A model generated the notes under the pieces. It made no database searches, was not told where the DNA came from, and saw nothing but the letters and a program-made list of their open reading frames with translations. Below, in pieces: positions 1 through 7,160 of a DNA stretch of 30,331 nucleotides; the first letter of the stretch is position 1, and each line of letters starts with the position of its first letter. Source of the DNA: JAHFIW01 sp035495855 (GTDB taxonomy: Bacteria > Patescibacteriota > Patescibacteriia > SG8-24); assembly GCA_035495855.1 (NCBI GenBank), contig DATJFD010000005.1, forward strand, positions 1 to 30,331. The letters run 5' to 3'. The position numbers and the translations under genes are program-made.

Positions 1-132
1 GCGCGGCGGCGAGCCGGTGAAACGTTCGGGCGGCCAGTACAGCCTGGCCATGGCCCAGACGAACGAGACGGTCAGGATCAAAAGGACTGCTTTGGCGGCG
101 CGACGGAGCCGCCGGCGCGGCGTCGGAGACAT
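1..132 (-). CDS. Partial membrane-anchored protein (N-terminus only)
   Basis: Only the first 44 codons are in the window; the rest lies beyond the left edge. The start ATG (130-132) follows a purine-rich GAGAGGGGGGA ribosome site. The peptide begins with an Arg-rich stretch (about residues 5-13), then one hydrophobic helix (about 14-30, AVLLILTVSFVWAMA), then YWPPERF. This is a signal anchor or uncleaved signal peptide, so most of the protein should face outside the membrane. Too little is visible to name a family. Confidence 0.6.
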   Translation of the reverse strand, partial: MSPTPRRRLRRAAKAVLLILTVSFVWAMARLYWPPERFTGSPPR

Positions 133-184
133 GGGTCCCCCCTCTCGCAAAGGAACAAGGACGAAAAGGTCCTTTCGCCACCTT

Positions 185-314
185 ACCGGGAGCGCCGGAG
201 AGTGCAAAGTGCAGAACGAAGAGTGGAGGGTGGGGAGTTTAAAGTGGGAAAGAAAACCGGCCCCATGGGGCCGGTTTTTGGAAGGAAGTCCTTCGACCCT
301 TTCCATTCTCCACT
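185..314. repeat. Repeat arms around a terminator (copy 1)
   Basis: The left part (about 201-252) is a degenerate purine-rich run with AGTGGAG and GAGTTTAAAGTGG. The right arm (297-314) is CCCTTTCCATTCTCCACT. AGTGGAG (222-228) is complementary to CTCCACT (308-314), so the arms can pair around the 253-279 terminator. A second copy lies at 18192-18301; the two right arms match at 17 of 18 bases. Confidence 0.6.
253..279. terminator. Rho-independent terminator hairpin
   Basis: AACCGGCCCC and GGGGCCGGTT form a 10-bp stem around a short AT centre. An A-run precedes it and a T-run follows it, so it could act on either strand. It lies between the arms of the repeat described at 185-314. Confidence 0.75.
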
Positions 315-316
315 AT

Positions 317-346
317 AAAAGCCCGCCCTTCGCAGGGCGGGCTTTT
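317..346. terminator. Terminator behind the 352-1158 gene
   Basis: The stem GCCCGCCCT/AGGGCGGGC is flanked by AAAA and TTTT. It sits 6 bases past the stop codon of the minus-strand gene at 352, so it most likely ends that transcript. Confidence 0.85.
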
Positions 347-351
347 CACTC

Positions 352-1158
352 CTAGTCCTGTTCGTTCGTGTTCGTCGCCGGCTTCGGCTCGCTGGGGAAG
401 GCCGCCTTGAGATCGGCCTTGGCCTTGTCCATCGCGGTCTTGAAGTCCGCGACGGCCTTGTCGTGCGCGGCGCGGCGCGCGTCGATGAGCCCCTGCACCG
501 TCGCGCCAAGCTTGTCGATGGCGGCGCGGTCCGTCTTGAGCTTCGTCTTCGCGGCCTCGATGCTCGTCCGGAGGTTCGCCCGGATGGTCGCCGGATCCAC
601 GCCCGCGGCGCAGTCCGCCTTGGCCTTGTCGAGCGCGGCCTTCACCGAAGCCTTGAACGCGGCGACAGCGGCGTCCGCCTTGGCCTTGCGGTCGGCGATG
701 GCCTTGTGCAGCCCGGTCTGGAAGGCGTCGTTGGCGGCGTCGATGGCGGCGCGGCGCGCGTCGACCGCGGCCTGGACCGCGGCTTGGAAGGCCGCCACGG
801 CCTGCTTCTGCGCGTCAGTCGTCGCCTTGGCCTGGAGCTTGGCGATCATCTCGGCGCGCTTGGCGTCCTCTTTGGCCCGCAGCTCGGCGAGCTTGGTCGC
901 GCGTTCGGTCTCGCGCTCGGAGAGCTTCGCGTCGCGCTCGGCCCTGCGGGCGTCGAGCTTCGCGTGCATGTCGGTCATCCTGGCCTCGACCGACCCCGCG
1001 TGCGAGGTGAGCAGCGTGCAGAACTGGGAACCCGCCGCCGGCCGGTCCGGCCTCGACGGCGCGTTGGCGTTCACGTCCGCGGCGAGCGCCGCGGGGGCGA
1101 TGAGGTTCGCCGCGAGGGCGACGGCGCCCGCGAAGGCGACGATCTTATTTGACCTCAT
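352..1158 (-). CDS. Secreted Ala/Lys-rich coiled-coil protein
   Basis: A 268-residue protein I do not recognise as a named family. Residues 1-27 are a signal peptide ending APAALAA. The rest is almost wholly charged or Ala-rich helix (repeats of AKLDARRAERDAKL type) with long heptad-like coiled coil and only two cysteines (C47 and one near 190). It is probably an extracellular or wall-associated helical rod. The start at 1158 is chosen because the signal peptide begins there. It overlaps the end of the upstream lipoprotein gene (1145-1432) by 14 bp, so the two are probably cotranscribed and translationally coupled. A clear terminator follows the stop. A periplasmic-adaptor or surface-rod role is only a guess. 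Confidence 0.7.
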   Translation of the reverse strand: MRSNKIVAFAGAVALAANLIAPAALAADVNANAPSRPDRPAAGSQFCTLLTSHAGSVEARMTDMHAKLDARRAERDAKLSERETERATKLAELRAKEDAKRAEMIAKLQAKATTDAQKQAVAAFQAAVQAAVDARRAAIDAANDAFQTGLHKAIADRKAKADAAVAAFKASVKAALDKAKADCAAGVDPATIRANLRTSIEAAKTKLKTDRAAIDKLGATVQGLIDARRAAHDKAVADFKTAMDKAKADLKAAFPSEPKPATNTNEQD

Positions 1159-1432
1159 AGGACGAATCGCTATAGGCGTTAAGTTCTGCCTTGTCCGCGT
1201 CGAGCTCCGCGGCGTCGCTGTCGGCGCCATGCAGGAGCTCCTGCTCGTCGTCGCTGTCCTTGAGGATGCCGTCGACCGTGGCATCGACGGAACCTTCCGT
1301 CTTCGCCTCCATCCTCCCCTGCTGCTTCGGCGGCGTCTGCAGACCCGCCGTCGTGTCCTGCGACGCGCCGCACCCCGCTCCCACGAAAAGGAGCGCGGCG
1401 ACGGCCGCCGCGTACGCCATGCGTACTTTCAT
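1145..1432 (-). CDS. Small lipoprotein
   Basis: A 95-residue predicted lipoprotein. The signal peptide has a positive N-end (MKVR), a hydrophobic core and a lipobox LFVGAGC with the lipidated cysteine at residue 21. The mature part is acidic and polar (repeated Asp, Glu and Ala) with no recognisable fold. Its 3' end overlaps the coiled-coil secreted gene by 14 bp, so the pair likely forms one operon and may work together at the membrane surface. It lies 54 bp downstream of the two membrane paralogs on the same strand and could be read through from them, since no terminator is visible in that gap. Function unknown. Confidence 0.7.
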   Translation of the reverse strand: MKVRMAYAAAVAALLFVGAGCGASQDTTAGLQTPPKQQGRMEAKTEGSVDATVDGILKDSDDEQELLHGADSDAAELDADKAELNAYSDSSYEVK

Positions 1433-1486
1433 ACCATGTTGTTAAAATTGAATGATATCCTCTTCACTCTTCGACGCGTGCTCCCA

Positions 1487-2374
1487 TCATACACCTTTTC
1501 CCGCCATCGCGTCACTTTTCCGCTTGATGCCAGCCTCCCTCTTCTGCGATGCGGCGATGACGTCGGAAAGCTCGAATGCTCCCCCGCTGTTCGCGAGCTT
1601 GCCGAGCGCGAGGAACATGAGCGACAGCGCGGCGTAGAAGGCGAAATGGCTGATGTAGGTGGCCTGCTGGTACAGCGCGTACTGGCCGCCGGCGGTGAGA
1701 TGGAACGCGTCGACCGTGGTCGCCACGATGCTGAAGATGAGCGCGCCGGTGAGGTGCAGGCAGAAATCCTCGAGCTTCGGCACGTGCTGCGAGACGATCA
1801 TGAGCGGGATGATGGTGGAGAGGCCTGCCACGAAGGTGAAGGCCATGAAAAGGATCGGCGAGACGCCGGGGACGTAGCCGAGGAAGGCGGCCAGCGATTC
1901 ATAGAGTGCCGTCACCGCGACCGCCACCGACAGCACCGTCCAGGCGAGCGCCGAGCGGCTCTTCCCGAAGGCCTTGAGGATCGGATAGGCGCCGATCGTC
2001 ACCGCGAGGAAGGCGGCGAGGTGCAGGCTGATGACCGCGCCATAGACCGTGGCCGCGTCCCAGCCGTTGTCGAAGTTCTGGTCCGCGAACTCAACGGCGT
2101 GCGAGAGCAGCAGCAGCACGAGCGCCATGAGGTTCCAGCCGAGGAAACGCCGGGACGCCCTGTCGAACAGGCGGTAGCGGCCGAAGATCCTGGTGCAGGC
2201 GAGGAACAGGAAGATGATGACCGGCACGTGGATGAACCCGGTGTCGTAGAACCAGCGCCCGCCGCCGACCGTCTCCGCCGCGATGATGATGGCGACGTTG
2301 AAGAAGAGCAGGAACTTCGGCGCGAAGAACCGCTCGAACCGGTCGTGCATGTGTGGTCCCGCCTGATGCGTCAT
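1487..2374 (-). CDS. Multipass membrane protein with conserved His, paralog 2
   Basis: A 295-residue integral membrane protein with about seven or eight hydrophobic helices. It is clearly paralogous to its upstream neighbour: both contain MHDR(Y/F)ERFFAP near the start, FIH(I/V)PV, STRIFGRY or its variant, EFADQN and Y(V/I)SHFAF. Histidines conserved in or next to helices are SHxxEFADQN, SxHLAA, DAxHLxA and SHFAF. Such a pattern is typical of metal- or heme-binding membrane proteins, but I cannot name the family. The start at 2374 forms an ATGA overlap with the stop of paralog 1, so the pair is translationally coupled. The C-terminal tail is basic and cytoplasmic-looking. Confidence 0.75.
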   Translation of the reverse strand: MTHQAGPHMHDRFERFFAPKFLLFFNVAIIIAAETVGGGRWFYDTGFIHVPVIIFLFLACTRIFGRYRLFDRASRRFLGWNLMALVLLLLSHAVEFADQNFDNGWDAATVYGAVISLHLAAFLAVTIGAYPILKAFGKSRSALAWTVLSVAVAVTALYESLAAFLGYVPGVSPILFMAFTFVAGLSTIIPLMIVSQHVPKLEDFCLHLTGALIFSIVATTVDAFHLTAGGQYALYQQATYISHFAFYAALSLMFLALGKLANSGGAFELSDVIAASQKREAGIKRKSDAMAGKGV

Positions 2375-3237
2375 GCGGTTTCGGCGTCCCTGCCGGGAGC
2401 GCGCTTGCGGCCGTTCGTCGACTGTTTGCGGCCCTCGGCAGCGATGTCCCTGTAGACGCCGCCGAGATTGGAAAGTTTGCCGAAGGCCAGGAACATGAGC
2501 GACAGCGCCGCGAAGAAGGCGAAATGGCTCACGTACGTCGCCTGCTGATGGACCACGTACTCGCTTTGCGCGACGAGGTGCAACGCGTCGGTGCCGGCCG
2601 CCGCGACGATGAACACGAGGGCGCCGGTGAGATACGTGGCGAAGTCCTTGAGCACGGGCACCATGCGCGCGATGGTCATCGTCGGCACGCAGGTCGCGAG
2701 TCCGGCCGCGAAGGCGATGAGCATGTAGAGCGCCGGCGGCACCGACGGGATCATGCCGACATAGGCGGCGAGGGAGGCGAGGAACGAGACCACGCCGACG
2801 AGCGCCGTGAGGACCAGCCAGAACGTCGCGAAGCGCATCCTGCCGTAGGCCTTGAGGATGTGGAACGCGCCGACGGCGACCGCCAGGAGCGCGGCGAGGT
2901 GGAAGCTCACGATGCCCCCGTACACCGCGGAGGCGGGCCAGTGGTAGCCGAGGTTCTGGTCCGCGAACTCGATGACGTGGGAGACCATCAGGATGGCGAG
3001 CGCGGCCAGGCTCCACCCGAGGAACTTCTTGAGGACCGGGTCGTAGAGATAGTAGCGTCCGAAGATGCGCGTGCTGGCCAGGAGCACGAACAGCGTGACC
3101 GGTATGTGGATGAAGCCGGAATCGTAAAAGAAACGGCCCCCGCGCAACGTCTCCGCGAGGACGATGATGGCCAGGTTCACGACGAGCAGCAGTCTCGGCG
3201 CGAAGAACCGCTCGTAGCGGTCATGCATGTGCGGCAT
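2371..3237 (-). CDS. Multipass membrane protein with conserved His, paralog 1
   Basis: A 288-residue first gene of the tandem pair, with about seven or eight membrane segments and a basic C-tail (RKQSTNGRKRAPGRD). It shares long stretches with paralog 2, including the four-His pattern. Two in-frame starts exist, at 3243 (MRMPHM) and 3237 (MPHM). An extended -10 box TGCTATACT ends at 3244, which puts the expected transcription start at about 3237, exactly on the second ATG. I therefore chose 3237 and a leaderless message; 3243 would lie upstream of the transcript. Family unknown. A redox or heme-type role is inferred only from the histidines. Confidence 0.75.
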   Translation of the reverse strand: MPHMHDRYERFFAPRLLLVVNLAIIVLAETLRGGRFFYDSGFIHIPVTLFVLLASTRIFGRYYLYDPVLKKFLGWSLAALAILMVSHVIEFADQNLGYHWPASAVYGGIVSFHLAALLAVAVGAFHILKAYGRMRFATFWLVLTALVGVVSFLASLAAYVGMIPSVPPALYMLIAFAAGLATCVPTMTIARMVPVLKDFATYLTGALVFIVAAAGTDALHLVAQSEYVVHQQATYVSHFAFFAALSLMFLAFGKLSNLGGVYRDIAAEGRKQSTNGRKRAPGRDAETA

Positions 3238-3243
3238 GCGCAT

Positions 3244-3272
3244 AGTATAGCACTTTTTCGGGCGGCCAAGAA
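3244..3272 (-). promoter_or_regulatory. Extended -10 promoter, leaderless start
   Basis: Reading the minus strand, a weak -35 TTCTTG (3267-3272) is followed by 17 bases, then TGC-TATACT (-10 at 3244-3249). Seven bases further is the ATG at 3237. It is back to back with the plus-strand promoter at 3281-3309. Confidence 0.65.
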
Positions 3273-3280
3273 GCACGATA

Positions 3281-3309
3281 TTGCGGGTCCTCGAACGGGG
3301 GGCTATAAC
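3281..3309 (+). promoter_or_regulatory. Promoter of the zinc-ribbon gene
   Basis: -35 TTGCGG (3281-3286), a 17-base spacer and -10 TATAAC (3304-3309). The leader of about 50 bases carries a CCCGC/GCGGG hairpin before the gene's ribosome site. Confidence 0.5.
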
Positions 3310-3367
3310 GATAGCCGGTCCTTTTGACCGCGACCCCGCCTTCAAGCGGGCTCCCAGGGGGAAGCCG

Positions 3368-3943
3368 ATGGACCTGGAAGATCCCGGCGGCCTCGCCGCC
3401 ACGCTCAAACGCCTTGAGGCGCTGGCCGAGCGCCCCGACGACCGGGCCTGCGAAGAGGCCGTGCGCGCCGTGATGGCCGCCCTGCCTTTCCTGAGGCTCG
3501 TTCCGATGGAAGCCTTCCGCGACGGGCTGCGCCGCCTGCGCGCCCGCATCGCGCGCGAACGCCGGCCCGACGCCGCCCGCATGGACGGCATGCTCGCGGC
3601 CCTCGAGATGCTCGCCGAGGAGCACGACGCCGCCATCGCGCACCTGCGTTGCGCCCGCTGCTCGCGACACCGCGCGTCATCGCACGTCGTGGTCCGCATG
3701 CTGCGCGAGGGAGAGGAGCGCGTCTGCACCGAGTGCAAGGACCGCCGCCTCGATCGGGGCTGGTCGCTGCTCGCGACGGATCCCATCGATTCGTGGTGCT
3801 ACGGCTGCCGGCAGCGCAAGCGGCCGATGCACTGCGTCGGACCTTCGCCGGACCCGATGACGCTCCGCGTCTGCGACCTCTGCGCGACCGAGCTCCGCGC
3901 CGCGGGCTGGCGCCCCGCCGTGTCCGTCGTTCATTCCTTTTGA
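3368..3943 (+). CDS. Protein with four CxxC zinc knuckles
   Basis: A 191-residue protein of unknown function. The first 90 residues are Arg/Ala/Leu-rich helix. The C-terminal half has four CxxC pairs: C95-C98, C120-C123, C144-C147 and C169-C172. They form two likely zinc ribbons, each built from a CxxC, a loop with basic residues and a second CxxC. The layout resembles small nucleic-acid or protein-binding ribbon proteins. The start at 3368 is preferred because GGGGGAA precedes it; earlier in-frame codons lie upstream of the likely transcript start. It is monocistronic between a divergent promoter and a strong terminator at 3945. Confidence 0.7.
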   Translation: MDLEDPGGLAATLKRLEALAERPDDRACEEAVRAVMAALPFLRLVPMEAFRDGLRRLRARIARERRPDAARMDGMLAALEMLAEEHDAAIAHLRCARCSRHRASSHVVVRMLREGEERVCTECKDRRLDRGWSLLATDPIDSWCYGCRQRKRPMHCVGPSPDPMTLRVCDLCATELRAAGWRPAVSVVHSF

Positions 3944-3944
3944 G

Positions 3945-3969
3945 ACGTCCCGTTCGCGGGACGTTTTTT
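3945..3969 (+). terminator. Terminator of the zinc-ribbon gene
   Basis: ACGTCCCG-TTCG-CGGGACGT with a UUCG loop, then a T-run. It begins one base after the stop codon. Confidence 0.9.
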
Positions 3970-3973
3970 CATT

Positions 3974-4000
3974 AAAAAAAGCCCGGCGGAAGCGCCGGGC
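3974..4000 (-). terminator. Terminator of the 4005-4508 gene
   Basis: On the minus strand GCCCGGCG-CTTC-CGCCGGGC is followed by seven Ts. It is convergent with the plus-strand terminator just to its left. Confidence 0.9.
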
Positions 4001-4004
4001 CGGT

Positions 4005-4508
4005 TCAGCTCGCTCGCGCGAGCGCGATGGCCGAGAGGCAGGTCTCTTCGAGCGAAGAGCAGAGCGGGATCTTCGGCGTTTTCTTGCCGATGGTGCGCCG
4101 CAGGTAGCGCGCATTGGTGAAGCCGTCCTCGATGCCCACGACGACCTTCGCGCCGGTGTAGCGGTGGACGGTCACGGCCTCGCCGAGCTCGAAGCGCGTG
4201 GTCTGGGCGTACGAACGTTCGGGGATGCGGATCGCCTCCTTGGCGAGCCAGAAGAGGATGACGCCGCGCCCGGCGGCGATGGCCAGGTGATCGTGTTCCC
4301 AGTCGACCTGCTCGATGTACTTGTCCTCGCCGAACTCGCCGCCCGTTTCGGCGCGGCGCGGCGAAGCGACGTCCAGGTCGGGCGCCGTCGCGGCGATGAC
4401 GGCGATGGCCTTCGCCTGCCAGTCCGGCGCGCCCTGGATGGGGCCGGCCAGGAAGATGAGCGGCCGTTCGACCGTCTCGCGGGCGGGAGGGATGAGGATG
4501 AGGCCCAT
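4005..4508 (-). CDS. Nucleoside 2-deoxyribosyltransferase-like protein
   Basis: A 167-residue protein. IFLAGPI at residues 18-24, PRR at 50-52, YIEQVDWE at 64-71, ILFWLA at 84-89 and RFELGE at 105-110 match the Nuc_deoxyri_tr2-type fold, which cleaves or exchanges the glycosidic bond of deoxynucleosides. The conserved acidic residues in EQVDWE and FELGE are candidates for the catalytic Glu and Asp. The role would be nucleotide salvage or modified-base handling in the cytoplasm. The start at 4508 has a ribosome site GGAGT 7 bases upstream. The entire 5' leader is a heptanucleotide repeat array (4521-4606). It is monocistronic with its own terminator. Confidence 0.75.
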   Translation of the reverse strand: MGLILIPPARETVERPLIFLAGPIQGAPDWQAKAIAVIAATAPDLDVASPRRAETGGEFGEDKYIEQVDWEHDHLAIAAGRGVILFWLAKEAIRIPERSYAQTTRFELGEAVTVHRYTGAKVVVGIEDGFTNARYLRRTIGKKTPKIPLCSSLEETCLSAIALARAS

Positions 4509-4520
4509 GGGTGACTCCTA

Positions 4521-4606
4521 GCTTCGAGCTTCGAGCTTCGAGCTTCGAGCTTCGAGCTTCGAGCTTCGAGCTTCGAGCTTCGAGCTTCGAGCTTCGAGCT
4601 TCGAGC
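4521..4606. repeat. Heptanucleotide tandem array GCTTCGA
   Basis: About twelve uninterrupted copies of GCTTCGA (TCGAAGC on the minus strand) span 86 bases. The array ends 12 bases before the start codon of the deoxyribosyltransferase-like gene. A plausible promoter lies just beyond its other end, so the repeat would form nearly all of the 5' UTR. Seven bases is not a codon multiple, but the array is untranslated. Each RNA unit can fold a small GCU-CGA-AGC hairpin. Confidence 0.95.
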
Positions 4607-4612
4607 GATGAA

Positions 4613-4641
4613 ATTTTGGTCTGGTATCGTTTCAACGTCAA
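4613..4641 (-). promoter_or_regulatory. Candidate promoter upstream of the heptad array
   Basis: Minus-strand TTGACG (4636-4641), 17 bases, then CAAAAT (4613-4618). Transcription would start near 4606, at the edge of the repeat array. Confidence 0.4.
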
Positions 4642-4664
4642 GCTCGCAGCGTAAAGCTCAGCGC

Positions 4665-5537
4665 TCACAACTTGCCGGCCAGCCGAAGAAGCGGCGGCGG
4701 GTACAGGACCGGCCGGACGCCGAACCCGCTCTTGAAGCGCGAGAACCCGCGCCAGTCGCGTGGATCGCCGGGCGCCCAGAAGAACCCGAAGTCCATGACA
4801 GGGATCCCCTCGCGGCGGCATTCGTCGAACCAGCGCATGACGAGCCCCGTCGACGCGGGGTCTTCCTGTGCCGCGCCGCCCATGAACGCGGCGATGTGCA
4901 CCGACTGCCTGGCCTCGGGGATGTGCAGGAAAGCGAGGCCGGCGTCGATCGGTCCGCCCGGCCGGCGGCTGCCGATGCAACGCAGGCGCGGACCGTGGCC
5001 CGCGGCCTTGGCGCGGAGCAACCCGGGATACGCGAGCTTCACGTAAGGGTCGAGGTCGGCCTTGGCGTGCGCGGCAAGGTATTCTTCGAGCGAGAGGTCG
5101 ACGATCTCGCGCTCCCCTGCCGCGACGAGCTTGCGCCAGCGCGCCGCGTGCCTCCGCGCATGCGAGGACCAGCCGCGTTCTCCGTCCGGCGACGGCATCG
5201 CGAAACCGGTCATGCGGTACCCCACGTCCATCGGACCGGCGAGCCAGCCCCTGGGCGCGTCACACCGCGTCAGCCGCTGCCACACCACGAGCCGCAGCGG
5301 GGCGGCATGATCGATCGCCGGCTCGGCATCGTTCACGTATTTCTCGAAACGAAAAGGTCCGTGGCGCCAGGCGACGCCCCAGGCGCCTTCCTTGCCCGCG
5401 AGCCGCATGCCGGGCGATGCCGCGGCTTCGCGGAGAAAATATTCCCGGCACGCCCTGTAGGGAAAGTAACCGTCCGGCAGCGGCAAGGCGGCGCGGGCGG
5501 CGAATTCGGGGCCGTAGAACTCCGCGAGCTTGTCCAT
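4665..5537 (-). CDS. FemAB/GNAT-like acyltransferase
   Basis: A 290-residue soluble protein. The C-terminal third (from about residue 200) contains DAGLAFLHIPEA, then MRWFDECRREGIPVMDFGFFWAPGDPRDWRGFSRFKSGFG. The D-F-G / G / F-K-x-G-F-G ending is typical of FemAB-like and related GNAT proteins. These move aminoacyl or acyl groups from a carrier (such as aminoacyl-tRNA) to amines, for example in peptidoglycan cross-bridges. The substrate cannot be told from sequence. It lies 17 bp downstream of the anchored DUF2939-like gene and is probably cotranscribed with it. No terminator is obvious; the heptad array region follows. Confidence 0.6.
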   Translation of the reverse strand: MDKLAEFYGPEFAARAALPLPDGYFPYRACREYFLREAAASPGMRLAGKEGAWGVAWRHGPFRFEKYVNDAEPAIDHAAPLRLVVWQRLTRCDAPRGWLAGPMDVGYRMTGFAMPSPDGERGWSSHARRHAARWRKLVAAGEREIVDLSLEEYLAAHAKADLDPYVKLAYPGLLRAKAAGHGPRLRCIGSRRPGGPIDAGLAFLHIPEARQSVHIAAFMGGAAQEDPASTGLVMRWFDECRREGIPVMDFGFFWAPGDPRDWRGFSRFKSGFGVRPVLYPPPLLRLAGKL

Positions 5538-5554
5538 ACGGGCCGGCCCCAGGG

Positions 5555-6217
5555 TCAGGGCTTCGGCGCGACCGGAGCGGGCGGCGGCTCCGGATCGCCG
5601 TTTTCCTTGGGCGTGAGCCCCCGGTCCTTCATGAGGCCGGCGGCCTGCTTCTTGTAGGCGTCGTAATCCTTTTCATAGCCATGGAAGGCCACGACCTTCC
5701 AGCCTTCGCCCGTCCTGCGGACCATCTGGAGGCTGTACCCGTTGGGCAATTCCGCCGTCGCCCGGTCCTGGCCGTCCTTTTCCACGCGACCCGCGTCCAG
5801 GGCATTGAGCGCCGCGAAGAACGCGCCGCTGTCGCCCGTGGCCCTGCCCGGTTCCTTCAGGAACGTCATGAGGTTCTTGCGGAAGGTCTTCTTCGCCTGG
5901 TCCACCACCGGGCTCGCGAGCGCGGCGGCGGTCTGCGCTTCCGTCGGCTCCTTGCCCGTGATCTTGGCGGAGCTGGCCTTCCAGGCGTCCTCGAACACGG
6001 CGTCGAAATCGATCAGGCGCATGGCCCCTTCCGCGTCATGGCCGTGCACGGCGGCGGACAGCGAGCGGAGCGCGGTCTCGGGACCGCGCGAGGCGACGGC
6101 CTGGCGCGCGGTGAGCGCGGCGGCCCCGGCGATCACCAGGACCCCGACGATGGCCGCGGCGAGCAGCGTCTTCTCGGGGATGCGTATCTTCTTCGGACGG
6201 GGGTGCTGGGGATGCAT
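5555..6217 (-). CDS. Membrane-anchored DUF2939-like protein
   Basis: A 220-residue protein. A basic N-terminus (residues 1-15) is followed by one transmembrane helix (about 16-36), a soluble domain and a Pro-rich tail (EPPPAPVAPKP). Residues 45-120 (ETALRSLSAAVHGHDAEGAMRLIDF...) look like DUF2939 or related NTF2-like extracytoplasmic domains; the match is by eye only. Residues 150-190 continue with a beta-rich stretch (RATAELPNGYSLQMVRR). The start at 6217 is preferred because the basic and TM signal-anchor segment begins there. It heads a two-gene unit with the FemAB-like gene. Function unknown. Confidence 0.6.
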   Translation of the reverse strand: MHPQHPRPKKIRIPEKTLLAAAIVGVLVIAGAAALTARQAVASRGPETALRSLSAAVHGHDAEGAMRLIDFDAVFEDAWKASSAKITGKEPTEAQTAAALASPVVDQAKKTFRKNLMTFLKEPGRATGDSGAFFAALNALDAGRVEKDGQDRATAELPNGYSLQMVRRTGEGWKVVAFHGYEKDYDAYKKQAAGLMKDRGLTPKENGDPEPPPAPVAPKP

Positions 6218-6238
6218 AACGTTCGGGAAATATGCCTG

Positions 6239-6247
6239 AGCATAGCA
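6239..6247 (-). promoter_or_regulatory. Extended -10 TGCTATGCT
   Basis: An extended -10 element with transcription expected near 6232, giving a leader of about 15 bases with no visible ribosome site before the ATG at 6217. Confidence 0.5.
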
Positions 6248-6284
6248 CCCGGTCCGCGGGAACGGAAGGCGGGGCCGCGGGGTG

Positions 6285-6293
6285 TGGTATACT
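6285..6293 (+). promoter_or_regulatory. Extended -10 TGGTATACT
   Basis: An extended -10 element 40 bases before the start of the cupredoxin fusion gene. The expected leader is about 33 bases, AT-rich and without a Shine-Dalgarno site. Confidence 0.55.
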
Positions 6294-6332
6294 GGGGAAC
6301 GACGTTTATATTTATTCACACGTGACGTCCAT

Positions 6333-7151
6333 ATGCGCAACAAGCTCGCAGCCTCCGTGGCGGGACTCGCTTTGGCCGCGTCGATGCTCGCCCCGATGGC
6401 GGGCCACGCCCAGGTGAGCCTCACGGGAGGCGACCTCATCAAGACCAGCGGCAACACGTCGGTCTATTACTACGGCAGCGACGGGAAACGCTACGTCTTC
6501 CCGAACGACAAGACCTATTACACCTGGTACGCGAACTTCAACGGCATCAAGACGATCCCGCTCGACCAGCTGGGCGCCATACCGATCGGGGGGAACGTGA
6601 CCTATCGCGCGGGCGGACGCATGGTGAAGATCACCACGGACCCCAAGGTCTACGCGGTCTCGAAGAACGGCATCCTCAAGCCGATCGCCTCCGAGGCGGT
6701 CGCCGCGGCGCTCTACGGCGCGAACTGGAACACCCAGATCGACGACGTGCCGGACGCGTTCTTCGTGAACTACAAGGTCGGCGCTCCCATCAACGTGGCC
6801 GCCGATTACAACAAGGTCGGCATCCGGAACGGCGTGCCGAACATCAACGTCGACAAGCTGCTCGTCGACCCGCCGATGGGCTACATCGACATCAAGGCGA
6901 CGACCGGCTTCAACCCCGCGGCGATCACGGTGCCGGTCGGCACGGCGGTCACGTGGATCGCGCTCGACGACAGCGCGCCGACGGTCGCGTCGAACCCGCA
7001 TCCGACGCACACCGACATCCCGGGCTTCGAGACCACGACGATCATGATGGGCCAGAGCTGGTCCTTCACCTTCACGCAGGTCGGCACCTGGGGCTACCAC
7101 AACCACAACTTCCCGTCGCAGGGAGGCACCGTGACCGTCACGGCGCAATAG
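6333..7151 (+). CDS. Secreted cupredoxin fused to a Patescibacteria-type YFPNDKTYYTW domain
   Basis: A 272-residue protein. The signal peptide is residues 1-26 (ends MAGHA). Residues 41-155 form a domain with SVYYYGSDGKRYVFPNDKTYYTWY, PIGGNVTYRAG, KVYAVSKNG and ALYGANW; the same domain closes the M23 peptidase at 14782. Residues 185-272 are a cupredoxin-like beta domain with His at 223 and 226 (HPTH) and GYHNHNF at 254-260. The usual Cys and Met ligands of a blue copper site are absent (YHNH replaces YxCxxH, and SQGG follows where HPxM would be). It may bind copper without Cys, or not at all. It is monocistronic and ends at a bidirectional terminator. The lineage link of the first domain is from memory, not a search. 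Confidence 0.8.
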   Translation: MRNKLAASVAGLALAASMLAPMAGHAQVSLTGGDLIKTSGNTSVYYYGSDGKRYVFPNDKTYYTWYANFNGIKTIPLDQLGAIPIGGNVTYRAGGRMVKITTDPKVYAVSKNGILKPIASEAVAAALYGANWNTQIDDVPDAFFVNYKVGAPINVAADYNKVGIRNGVPNINVDKLLVDPPMGYIDIKATTGFNPAAITVPVGTAVTWIALDDSAPTVASNPHPTHTDIPGFETTTIMMGQSWSFTFTQVGTWGYHNHNFPSQGGTVTVTAQ

Positions 7152-7160
7152 AGAGAAAGT

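Noticed and set aside
157..174. AAGGAC/GTCCTT inverted repeat upstream of the left-edge gene
   Set aside because: Six-base arms with no T-run on either useful side; too weak to call as terminator or operator.
368..2455. Long plus-strand open frame
   Set aside because: It is antisense to three well-supported minus-strand genes with signal peptides or membrane helices. Its product is low-complexity and Arg/Ala-rich, as GC-rich shadows are.
4521..4606. CRISPR-like array
   Set aside because: Units are 7 bases and contiguous, with no spacers.
3931..4980. Open frame containing SSKLEAR repeats
   Set aside because: It is the heptad array read in frame across two real genes in other frames. The repeated peptide is a by-product of the 7-bp DNA repeat.
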